From Diplosphaera chodatii (Eukaryota > Chlorophyta > Trebouxiophyceae > Prasiolales > Stichococcaceae), in NCBI GenBank assembly GCA_032358165.1, contig JAALGY010000032.1, positions 310,001 to 374,000 of the forward strand: a stretch of DNA of 64,000 nucleotides, in the 5' to 3' direction. Positions 11,891-21,901 of the stretch are shown piece by piece; within the stretch, counting starts at the first letter, position 1; each line of letters opens with the position of its first letter. The notes beneath the pieces were generated by a model. That model searched no databases. It saw nothing but the letters and a program-made list of their open reading frames with translations, and was not told the DNA's origin. The position numbers and the translations under genes are program-made.

Positions 11891-12298
11891 ATGGGCAAGG
11901 CCCCGACCAAGCCAGGCCTAGAGCCGGATCTGGAGCAGCGCTCGCCACTGCTAATGGAAACAGCGGCCGCCGCTGGGTACCCAGCGGCGCCCTGGCCCAT
12001 GCCCTTTGTTGCGCCGCAGCCGCTGCCCAACTTGCCCATCAGGGCTGCAAAGACGCCGCCGAGCCCAGGCAGCATCATCATCGCATGGCAAGTGGTGCCG
12101 CCGCAGGGCGGCTGCAGCTGTGATCTCAAACCGGAAGGCTGGTTGCTGGTGGCCATCCTGATCCTGCTGCTCCCGTGCATTGCGTGCATCCCATGCTGCT
12201 GCGCCCAGCTTCAGCAGATATACCAGGAGCCGGTGTATGGCGAACCCGGGCAGGTCTTCGGTCAGCCCTGCACCGTGCCGGTGGCGCAGCCAGTTTAG
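11891..12298 (+). CDS. Small Pro-rich, Cys-rich single-pass membrane protein, intronless copy
   Basis: 135-aa single-exon ORF. A Pro/Ala-rich N-terminal half (about 1-70) is followed by GGCSCDLKPEGWLLVAILIL, then PCIACIPCCC, giving one hydrophobic segment (about 82-103) flanked by Cys pairs, and a short YQEPVYGEPGQV tail. Start at the ATG of MGKAPTKPGLEP, which matches the start of its neighbour at 13196. The neighbour is about 50% identical in the C-terminal half but has four introns at positions this copy lacks, so this one looks like a reverse-transcribed or intron-loss copy. The layout (Pro-rich arm, GGC.C, membrane segment, Cys) recalls BRI3/CYSTM-type small proteins, but I do not assign a family. 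Confidence 0.75.
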   Translation: MGKAPTKPGLEPDLEQRSPLLMETAAAAGYPAAPWPMPFVAPQPLPNLPIRAAKTPPSPGSIIIAWQVVPPQGGCSCDLKPEGWLLVAILILLLPCIACIPCCCAQLQQIYQEPVYGEPGQVFGQPCTVPVAQPV

Positions 12299-13195
12299 CA
12301 CCTTCAGCCCTGAGATGCCAGCCGTGCGCAAGGCATGGAGGCGCGGCAACGCGCAGCTGTGCAGGCAGGCACAGCAGTTTGCAGCAGGTCTGCAAATTTG
12401 CCAAGCTGCCATCGCATCCCTGCAGCACCGGCGCCAGGGGCATGTAGTGCAGCTTTGAGCCTGCTGCGTCCGGGCTGCAGCATGTGCATCCGAAGGGCTG
12501 GCTTCCTCGCAGTGCTCCGGTATCGTGGCGGTCGACGCACTTGTCCAGCATCCAGTGCCATGGATGCCGTGCATGTACCATAGCAGCACGTGTACTTCTT
12601 GCAGTTTAGTTTCCGGGGTGTGAGACCGGACCAGTCACACTATCTGTCTTGTTTTACTTCAGAGAAGCGTATGCTTGCTGCATCAGCAGTGTGCTTCGCA
12701 GGGCCGCGGCGCAAAGCAGGAAGTGTTGTGCTTGCTTCTGTGTCCCGCTTTCAATGTCTGTTGCAGAATGATGGTACCAGCTCATGCGTCGAGTGCTACG
12801 TCGAGTGCTACGTCAGTGATGGTCCTACAGCACTGCACGTGAGACTTACACGAACTGACCAGTGTCGAAAGGCAGCAAGGGTCATTGGCACCAACCGAGC
12901 CAGAGTATATACGAGCATACGATCTGGGCATCTGGCTGTAGCTCACGTGAGCCATGCTGCACACTTCGTATGAGTAATCGGCTTCCATCCACCCCCCGCA
13001 CTGCGCACCGGGTGCAGGCCTGCATTCTCCATTTTGTCCGCGTGAAGCGGCCCACGTACCTCGAGCAATCGAGACCTGCACCTGATCAGCGGGCTGCGAC
13101 AGCGAATTACAGAGGTGATCAGCTGCACCAGGGCAAGCAATCCCTGCCCACCCTACCCAAACAGGCAGGTGCTGCCAACAAGGTAGTCAGCAGCC
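12299..13195. other. Intergenic region with a 12-bp tandem repeat
   Basis: No supported gene. A short tandem duplication of GTCGAGTGCTAC occupies 12788-12811. Presumed promoter of the gene at 13196 lies here. Confidence 0.5.
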
Positions 13196-14159
13196 ATGGA
13201 GCAGCCGCCGACCAAGCCGGGGTTCGAGGCGAGCCACGGGCAGTACGCGCCGCAGCACCCCCCGCAGGCGCAGCAGCCGGCGGCCAGCGGGTACCCCGCC
13301 GCGCCGCCGTCGTCAGGACACCAGCCCATGCCGCCGCAGCCCATGCCGGGCCTGCCCGTCAGGTACTATGCAGCGCACACCCTAGTAGTGCGAAACGACA
13401 TTGTACGAATGTGGGGTCCTCAGGGGCCCAGTATATACACTTCCTCCCCTTGCAGGGGTCCGGCGGTCCAGCCCACCCCCGGCACCACGATCATCGGCTA
13501 CAGGGTGGTGCAGCCGCAGGTCAGTCCAAGCAGTAGCTGCGCGCCATTGCAAACGCTGGGGAGGCAGCTCTGGCTGCCTCGGCACGCACGCCAATGCGCG
13601 GCAGCAGTGTCACCGGTTGTCACCGCCATGGCCCTTGCATCAGACTGGCTGGGAATGGCGCTGACGGCAGGGTGTGCCGGTACAGGGGGGCTGCAACTGC
13701 GACCTGAAGATGGAAGGCTGGCTTGTCGTCATCATCCTGATTTTGGTAAGGCCATCATTTCGTTGGCGCTGCCTGCCCATATGCGTGCGCAGCCGTGCAG
13801 CTGCTCTGCTGCCGCACATGCTGCACTGCGGGACTGATCCGGTCAGCCTCAGGGGCTTGTCACGTGCCTACCTGCAGGTGTTCCCCTGCATCGCCTGCAT
13901 CCCGTGCTTCGTCACCTCATTGCAGCAGGTGATGGCTCAGCAAACGAGTCCCCCACGCGCACTCTCCCTTTGCCGTGTCCCTCTACCGCTCCAGGGCCGC
14001 CTGTCATCGACGGCGCCACTTTGTCGAGGCGTGCATCCTGCTGACGTCCTCATTAGCTGACGTACCCTTGCCGCCGCGCTGCAGAGCTACCAGGAGCCCG
14101 TCTACGGCCAGCCCGGCCAGGTGTACTATGAGCAGGTGCCGGTGGCGCATCCGGTGTAG
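13196..14159 (+). CDS. Small Pro-rich, Cys-rich single-pass membrane protein, intron-bearing paralogue
   Basis: Exons 13196-13362, 13456-13519, 13686-13745, 13878-13928, 14085-14159; 417 nt, 138 aa, in frame. N-terminal Pro/Gln/Ala-rich arm (about 1-58), then TPGTTIIGYRVVQPQ, GGCNCDLKMEGWLVVIILIL, VFPCIACIPCF, and the tail SYQEPVYGQPGQVYYEQV. Exon 3 encodes exactly the GGC.C motif plus most of the membrane segment. The tail ends HPV, the tandem copy ends QPV. Function unknown; topology (one membrane span with Cys on both faces) is inferred from sequence. Splice sites are canonical GT-AG. Confidence 0.8.
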
Positions 14160-14815
14160 GACAGCTGAAATGATTCATTGAGTCCACTCGCCCAGAAGCG
14201 GCCTGGCAGCACGGCTTGGCATGGAGCTGAGCAGTAACATTTCGCAGCCTGACGCGCACCTAGTGTGCAACTGTATCCTAGGACTGGTGCATTGCTGCAC
14301 TGCCAATGCACGTACTGTGTTGTCAGGCAGCACAGCACAGCAGCAGTGCTGATCGGTGCCAGCTCCCCGCGCTGAACACATCGGCAGCATAGAAAAGTAT
14401 GATACATAGGGAGCACGGAGTCACTCCTGAAGTTCTACATCTTTGCATCTGCCACTCTGGCAAATTCTGCTTGATTCGTTTCCAGAAATGCTGAAGGAAT
14501 ACGAACCAGCTCGATCTTTCAGTGTCGTTGTACCATGTGTCATGGGTCCAATGAGGTGCTCCCTTTGCTGTTGGCAAGGAAGCTGCATAGCATGTGCAAA
14601 TGCTGGTTATCATAACACCTGTATGTCCATGGAAGCTATAGATCCTGTTGAACTACTGATCTGCCCGCCCACTGCTACCACGCATGCACTATCGTCGAGT
14701 CCTGCTGCAGTAGCTGACAAGGCAGTCACGTGAGCATGTTGCTAAAGAGGCTTGACTAGGCATCCAAATGGTTCCAAATGGCGGGCAATCATGCTGCAGT
14801 GGGCTCCTGGGTGGG
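14160..14815. other. Intergenic region
   Basis: Convergent 3' flanks of the membrane-protein gene and the first SDR. Somewhat lower GC than the genes. No exon or RNA gene recognised. Confidence 0.5.
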
Positions 14816-17600
14816 TCAGGGCTTGAAGCCCCCAGGGGACGAGGCAGCCGCAACCTGAGCCTCGGTGACCTCCCACAGCCTGGCCGCCTGCATGCCAGAA
14901 GGATTACTCCATAATTCCCTCGCCTATGCCACCTAAGCTGGCCATGCTGGCGCAAGTGCTGCGGAGAGCAGTGAGCTCCGCCCGTGTGGCCAAAAGCTCA
15001 GCGTTGCTTGCATGCAGGAGCAGCCCCCGCAGTGGGCAGCTCCCTGGCTATGAGGCGGTAGCAAGCAGCGCCATGGGCAAGGAGTGCACATTTGTCAGGC
15101 CGATAGGTTGTGCTGGGATTTGCTTGGGGCTCTATGTTTCGCCTCTGCTTTGGGTCAGCAACCTGTGTGTCTATATCCGAAGTGCCTCGTGTTTGCCCCT
15201 CCGTCTGCGCCCACCTGATCCATGTCCTGGCACGTCCGGCTGGGCTGTGCGACCGCGCAGTCTGCCAGGTAGCTGCCCCCCCTGCCGCCAAGCTCCGGCG
15301 CCGTTGCTGCGTAGATGGTGGTCGACACACCCTGCACACACAAGGTTTCACTGATGCCACACAGTGCATAGGACATCCTGGATTGACGCTTCTACAAGCA
15401 CTCGCAGCCAGACACAGAAACTGCTGCTGCGTCAAGATGTCTGCGGACCTACACCCTTGTCAGCACCTGCGGGATGCTCTTGATGCGCGGCCCCAGCGGC
15501 AGCCACTTCAGCAGCGCCAGGAGCAGGCTGGCCAGGAGGCCCACGAAGCCGGTCAGGTGGCGCTGCAGATTGGTCTGAATGCCGCCGGGATGCACTGCAA
15601 ACGCCTCGACCTTGGTTCCCGCCAGCCTGGTAAGCCGACGTATAGTGCCGGAATTGTCAGAATCCCGTTTCAGAATTCGACTCGAATTGCAGTTGCACAT
15701 GCTGTTGGTGCGCCCGCACTAACCAGACAGCACCAAACCAATGCCCACCGTCTGTTGAGCTCCTTCGCGAAGAGGATGTTGGCCGCTTTGCTCTGACCTG
15801 GCGTGGCCAATGCACCAGCTCAGGCTGCAGCGTGTTTCAGAGGTGATGGGCAGGATGCACATGCATCTATGCAGCGTGCACGGGGACATGGCTGGAGATG
15901 GTTCGATCCAACCAGCAGCTCAGACACCAGCCGCTCACCGTATGCTGTCCAGCTGTTGTACTTCCGGCCTTTCCTATAGTGCAGGTCGTCGAGGTCCAGT
16001 GGACCTCGCTGCAGGGGGGCAGAACCGATGTCAGTGTGACGCATTCACAAAGCGCATCGCCATGCTTGCAAAGGGCAGAACGGGGCAGTCGCATGCTGCT
16101 CCGCCTGGGCAGGCATGCTGGTAAGGCAGTTGAGTGCTCAGAACACACGCAAGGAGAAGCACTTGAGGGTGCGCCCGTTGCTGGAGTACTACCGTTGCTG
16201 CATGTGTGCACCTGGAAGGCATGGCCTGACGATGACAGGCCACTACGCGAGACGGAAAGTCCTGCAGCCAGGGCTCAAAAGCGCTTGTCTTCTCATTTCA
16301 CGTCTCTTGCAAACACAGCCACAGGGGTACCTGCGACCTGGTGCTTCCGACAGCAGCAACGCGCATGCAGCCATGCCAGCGCTGCCGCGCCCCCTTGCCT
16401 GCGCCTTCATCCTGTCCAGCAGGCTGGTCGCCAGCACGAAGTGGCCGAAGTGGTTGGTGCCTGCAGTGTGTGGCAGTCGACACTCTGACCGCGCACACCG
16501 TGATAGCCGCGGCATCGCTGCAGCCCAGCAGGGGTGTGGAAAGTCCCTCCTGCTGATGTGTGCGCTTCTCGACACAGTTCAGCCGCTCAGTTGGGGTTAC
16601 AGGAGACCGCTGGCAGCACAGTGCCGGCTGCGCACCTATCTGCATCTCGAAGCCGTCCTTCGTGTATGACTGCGGGCACGCCTGCGCCATCGCATCAGGG
16701 CGGCATCATCCGTTTTTGACGTCCCTGGTCAGCTCGACAGCTCAACAACCAAAGCACGCTTCGCGCTGGTGCTCCATGCAGCCCACCATGATGCCGGCGT
16801 TGAGGATCAGGAAGTCGATGCGCGGCAGGCGCTCCAGGGCCGCCGCCGCAGCGCGCACGCTGCCCAGATCCGCCAGGTCCATCTGCTGCACTCTGACGCT
16901 GCCCTGCAGCGAGCCGTGGCGCTGCTTTGTCGTCCTTTGCGGCGTGCCTCATGCACGATCAACAGCATGCAGAGCACTGCTGCGGGCTGGGCGGCAGTCG
17001 CATCCGCACGGAGGAAGCGCCATCCTCCACACACCATCTGATCGTGACCATCCTCACCATTTGCCTGATCATCATGGGCCTAACCATCCTTCCACAATGA
17101 TTCCACCTACCTGCACCCCGGAGGCTGTGATGTCCTTGGCCACGCGGTCGCCGGCGGCCGCGCTGCGCGCCGTGATGGTGACATCCGCGCCGGCAGCGGC
17201 CAGGCAGCGGGCGGTCTCAACACCCAGCCCCGCTGTGCCACCTGGAAGGTATCAAATGGAAGTTTTCTTAACCACACAGCGGATGGTGGCCCAGAGATGG
17301 CCCAGATGTAACTGATGGGTCCATCGGCAGAGGGATGAGTAAGAATCTGCAGGTGCAGCTCGGCGGAGGTCTCAGAGCAGCGAGCGCAGGACTCAGTATG
17401 CCTCGGCAAGGTCTCGTTCGAGCAAGTGCCGGTGCCTGCAGGTGTTGCACGTTGTCCGGGCTCGAAGAGGCACTGGGATGCCAGGTGGCAGTCCTTGAAA
17501 CTATCTCGGACGCGCCTGTGACGACGGCCACCTTGCCGGACAGGTCCACGCCCCGCAGCACCTCCTGCCCAGTGGTTGTCGCTCCGAAGTGCCGATGCAT
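14816..17600 (-). pseudogene. Short-chain dehydrogenase copy 1, frameshifted at the catalytic Ser
   Basis: Retinol-dehydrogenase-like classical SDR. Exons (minus): 17516-17600, 17111-17241, 16787-16903, 16636-16681, 16399-16460, 16212-16261, 15939-16008, 15749-15797, 15467-15626, 15215-15331, 14816-14887; total 959 nt, one short of a 320-codon frame. The missing base is in 16212-16261: the intact paralogues read RVVALSSSGH or RVVVVSSKGH there, but this copy reads DFPSRVVACHRQ and recovers LSSSGH only if one base is restored. Elsewhere it is well preserved: GGTAGLG cofactor loop, ILNAGIM, YG/QSKAAN catalytic Tyr-Lys split by an intron, and SPGGFKP end. Either a recent pseudogene or a base error in the assembly. 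Introns 1 and 5 use GC donors. Confidence 0.75.
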
Positions 17601-18517
17601 GATGGGCAGCGGCTGCAGAGATGCCTGAGGAAATTTTTGCCGCGTCAACCGACCCAGAATGAGTGCTTCGTCAAGGTTTTGTCAAACCGGTTGTCAGTCG
17701 CCAACCGACGGACATGCTACAGTGCTTGATGGTGAGTGAAGAGAACAGGATGCTGATGCTGACTGGGCGCAGTATCACCAGCTGCGAAGGGACGGTGTGC
17801 GCCAGATTGTGCGGCATCGACGGCGATGGAAGAAATTGTACTGCTGCCCCGATCACCTGATGGCCCGAAAGCGCCCCAAAAGGTGCCCGAGAAAGTCGTC
17901 AGGCGCTGGACACAGTTCGTGCATAATAAGCAGGTTGAGTGATTCTTCGCAAAGCGCGTCTGCCGTCTGTACGGAGCGTGCCCTTCGTGCACGTCCCGCA
18001 CACACATCAGGCTTGTCGCGCCTCGCCCTGCACGCAACATCTACCGCGCAACCCACAACATGCGGCGGTCTGCGATGATGTCTGCACCAGCTGTCCTCAC
18101 GTCACACCGTGCCCATCTCCGCAGGCCGGTCGTCAGGCTGACCCCTGCACGCCCAACAGCATCCCGCTCAACCGCATGTAGGTTGCATGCCGTGTTGACT
18201 ACCTGTACCAGCCCTCGCGTTTTGGCGGTAGGAGGTTCCCTTTGATATCACAGGATGCTGCTAGCCGCGTTCACATGTACAGTACAATCAGAACATGGCG
18301 CTGTGAGCCATTGTAAGGTATTGAACCCTGATTTTGGAGTGTGCCAGCAGCTTAAAATGCTGGCAGTGGCTGCCTACGCCGCCGCAGCGGACACTGTACA
18401 TTTCAATTCCATCATCGGCGCAAGTCCAATTGCGCCACTGCCTGCGGGGCACAGCCTGCTGCCGGCCCATCACCCCAGTTCGTGCAGTGGCCCCGAAGCG
18501 TGCGTCAGGTCGGCGCT
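17601..18517. other. Intergenic region between two SDR copies
   Basis: Promoter side of SDR copy 1 and 3' side of SDR copy 2. No coding exon or repeat recognised. Confidence 0.5.
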
Positions 18518-19471
18518 CTAGGCCTTGAAGCCGCCAGGGGACTCGGCAGCGGCCACCTGCTCCGCCGTCACCTCCCACAGCCGGGCCGCCATGTCCATGT
18601 CTTGGCAGGCCTTGCTCGGCTGCGTGATTGCGCAGTCCGAAAGATAGACGCCGCCCTGGCCCTTCAGCTCAGGCGCCGTCGCTGCATACAACGTGGTGGA
18701 CACACCCTGCGGGATGCTCTTCGCGCGCATGCTGGGCGTGAACTGCATGAGCGCCATGAACGCGCGGATGGCCCAGTGCGTGGGCCCGTTCATGTGTCGC
18801 CCCAGGTTGGTCTGTATCACCCCAGGGTGCGCCGAGAAGGCCTCCACCTGCGTGCCCTCCAGCCTCCTGTTCAGCTCCTTGGCAAAGAGGATGTTGGCCG
18901 CCTTTGATTGGCCGTAGGCAGACCAGGGGCCGTAGCTGCGCCGCTTGAAGTGCAGGTCGCCCAGCTGCATCGGCCCGCGCATGAGACCGTGCCCCGATGA
19001 AGACAGCGCCACCACACGACATGGAAAGTCCTGCGCCTTGAGCTTGTCCAGGAGGCCCTGTGTCAGTTTCCAGTGCCCAAAGTGATTTGTGCCTACTTGC
19101 ATCTCAAACCCATCCTTCGTGTACGACAGCGGGCACGCCATGACGCCGGCATTGAGGATCAGGAAGTCGATGCGCGGCAGCCGCTCCAGGGCCGCTGCCG
19201 CCGCCCGCACGCTGGCCAGGTCCGCCAGGTCCAGCTGCTGGGCGCTGATGCGGCCCTTCACGCCGGTGGCCTGCAGCTCGGAGGCCACCGCCTCGCCGGC
19301 TGCCGCGCTTCGCGCTGTGAGCGTCACATCCGCACCCGCCGCCGCCAGGCACCGTGCGGTCTCCTTTCCCAGTCCAGAGTTACCACCTGTGACGACGGCC
19401 ACCTTGCCCGTCAGGTCCGTTCCCTGTAGCACCTCATCCCCTGTGGACTTTCCGTCGAGCTTCCGCGCCAT
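18518..19471 (-). CDS. Short-chain dehydrogenase copy 2, intronless
   Basis: 317-aa single-exon NAD(P)-dependent oxidoreductase, classical SDR, closest in pattern to retinol dehydrogenases 11-14 and related plant/algal proteins. Cofactor loop TGGNSGLG (about 28-35), ILNAGVM, catalytic Ser in VVALSSSGHG, and YGQSKAAN with Tyr and Lys; C-terminus ESPGGFKA. Start at the ATG of MARKLDGK, which aligns with the starts of the two neighbours. Introns at all positions used by copies 1 and 3 are precisely absent (for example KAQDFP reads through the junction), which points to a reverse-transcribed copy or complete intron loss. Substrate unknown. As the only copy intact in one exon it may be the expressed one. 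Confidence 0.92.
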   Translation of the reverse strand: MARKLDGKSTGDEVLQGTDLTGKVAVVTGGNSGLGKETARCLAAAGADVTLTARSAAAGEAVASELQATGVKGRISAQQLDLADLASVRAAAAALERLPRIDFLILNAGVMACPLSYTKDGFEMQVGTNHFGHWKLTQGLLDKLKAQDFPCRVVALSSSGHGLMRGPMQLGDLHFKRRSYGPWSAYGQSKAANILFAKELNRRLEGTQVEAFSAHPGVIQTNLGRHMNGPTHWAIRAFMALMQFTPSMRAKSIPQGVSTTLYAATAPELKGQGGVYLSDCAITQPSKACQDMDMAARLWEVTAEQVAAAESPGGFKA

Positions 19472-20188
19472 GTTTGGCGAGCAGGAACGTTCAAGCCTGC
19501 TTGTCAGTATGTTGCCGCAGCGCACAACTTGCACTGGAGTGGCAATGAAGCTCCGGCAGATCGCTGCTGAATGAAAGCTCCTCAGAAGTGCAGCGAACAG
19601 CGATACAAGTTGCGTACATGCAGACTGTCAGCGCGGCACCAGCTGTAGCAACTACCAAGGTACGCTCTTCAAGCATGTGTCATGACCTTGCAATGCCAGC
19701 AATGCCAGGGGTTCAGGAGATCTATGGGGCGCTGCGTTCCTGACAGCTTGGGAGGGTATCAACTGGCAGCTTCCATGTATAGCGAGAGACCCGTGTCTTT
19801 CATGATCACTGTTGTCCGTTTGCTCTGCAGAAGGTCCAGCTAACTCGCTCATGCCAAATCTAATTCTGCACACCGCATCAGCGGCTGACCACACTAGCAC
19901 ATCACTGTAGCTCCCTCCACTATCAATTATCAACACCCACGAGACGGCTTCAATACGCCATCTCCTGACGAATCTCCGATACAACCACAATCGCAAACGT
20001 TGCTTGCTACCGGGCAAATCATAAGCAGCAGCTCCGCTCTCCCAGCTAACTATACAGTGTTCTCAACACGGGCAATCATCATCATGCTGTCAAGTTCAGC
20101 TGCGACCAGACCCTTCATCACCACCCCTCAATCTACTGCTGCTAATCTTCGTATCACCCCACTCGATAGCTGATTCGCTGTATTCTGA
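19472..20188. other. Intergenic region
   Basis: Upstream of SDR copy 2 and downstream of the small membrane-protein gene, lower GC than average. No gene recognised. Confidence 0.5.
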
Positions 20189-20681
20189 TCACGCCCCTGC
20201 CTGGTCCTCGTCATCCGAGGGCGGCGGGGTGCGGGGCTGCAGCCGCCTCAGCCGCTCGGCGCGCTCCACTGACTTCGCCTTGTTGTCCTGAATGATGTGC
20301 TCGACCTGCAAGATGTCGCATGACGATGTGAGACTGGCCACAGCACTAAGGTGTGGAGCGCCTGGCCTGATTGTACGCCTCCATGCATGAAGGTTCAGCA
20401 AGTAGTAAGACTGCCATCGTGGCCAACATGTATTAGGCAACGGCAATGACATTTGCCTGCTGCTGTAGGAGATGTGTGTGATGTTGCGTGCAGCAGCGCA
20501 CAGGTACGGCCAGACGCAGCAGCGCACAGGTACGGCCACGCACCTGCTTGCGTGTGTTGTGGAGCGTGCGCCACTGCAGCAGGCAGTACACGCTGACGCC
20601 GGCTGTGGCCGCACGGAACAGAGTCGCTGCCAGCCCCGGCACCACGAAAGCCGTCTCAAACAGCTGCTGCGGCCCCGCCAT
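20189..20681 (-). CDS. Small single-pass membrane protein with charged tail
   Basis: Two exons, 20544-20681 and 20189-20305, 255 nt, 84 aa. Begins MAGPQQLFETAFVVPGLAAT, with a hydrophobic stretch (about 13-36), followed by a Lys/Arg/Glu-rich helix (VEHIIQDNKAKSVERAERLR) and the acidic end PPPSDDEDQAGA. A longer start about 30 codons upstream (reading AAPLTAALPSL) is open in frame and would add a basic, presequence-like leader. No family recognised; it could be a small organelle or ER membrane component. Confidence 0.6.
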
Positions 20682-21901
20682 GGCGGTCACAGCGCGACGG
20701 CGGCGTATCGACCGCAGCGACCTCTGCACCTGCAGCGACGGCAAGGCGGCTGTAAGCGGGGCGGCCATACACTGTGTGGAACAGGCGTCGTCAACGTGTA
20801 GGTGCAGTAGGCACAAGCGCAAATGAATGCGACGCCACTGGCATCGTTGCACTGAGCAGGCCGCAGTTGCTGCTCGAACGCCACGAAGCAGGCCAGTATC
20901 ACACGATGGACTGTCACGAGCTGATACAGAAATCCTTAGGAGGGCGTGCGCCATGGCATGTGCAACACGCAGCAGTCTTGGGTATGACCTGGCGCGAGGT
21001 CTCCTTGCAGACACGTGTGAATAATAAGCGTCGACGTGAGAGCGTACAGCATACAATCTGAACGCAGAGTGTGTCTGACGCGCGGCCATCACGAGGCTTC
21101 AGGCTGCCGTCGTGGCATCGGCATGGTGCATCAGAGCCGCAGCCTTGGCGGGCCCGTGTAATGATCTGTGCGAGTCTCCTAGGTGTGCAACCAGGCTTTG
21201 TACGCCGCCGACACACCGCCAGAGCGAAGCAACCCAGGCAGCAGCTGACATCCGGCTGGTGGGCAGGACACGCTGCTACCGCCATACACGCAAGGTGGCG
21301 GTGTGACTTGTGTCATTGAGCTGCATTCACGTCAGTACCAGCGTCATTGAGCCTGCCAACGGCAACAAGGCCGCAAGGGTGTGTCGAGACAGGTGTCTCG
21401 GGGACTATGGACACCAGTTGTTGCACACCGGCAACAATAACGGACGCCCACCTGGAGCTGCCTGCCGCTGAGGTGCATCTGGGCACCGACGCTGGCGCGG
21501 ATGGGCCGCAGCGGCTGAGCCCCGGCCGCGGACCTCGGACTGACACGGCCCAGGACCGTTGGGCAGTGCGCAAGCACGCTTGCCATGGCTGCTGCACAGT
21601 GTCAGCGCCTTTCTTCGAGAGTTGCCTGGTCTTCTGGTGCACTACCTGCGCTACGCTGCTTGACAGTGGGCCAAACGACATCGCGTAGACAAGGCGCGCG
21701 TGCGCCCTCAAGGCGGGTTTTGGTCCGACCATGAGGTAACCGCCCAAAATGCCACGACCAGCAGGGCTCAACACCGTTATTGCAGACACATTTGGTGGTT
21801 GCACATCGTCAGTGAACTCAGCTGAACCATAGAACCCTCTCACAACAGCGGTGTTGCAAGATTCTGGCCGGTGACTGCTGAGTAGCCTATCATCACGAGC
21901 A
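20682..21901. other. Intergenic region between divergent genes
   Basis: About 1.2 kb between the small membrane-protein start and SDR copy 3 start. A 726-nt antisense frame crosses its right part but overlaps the first SDR exon and has no family signal. Nothing else recognised. Confidence 0.45.
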
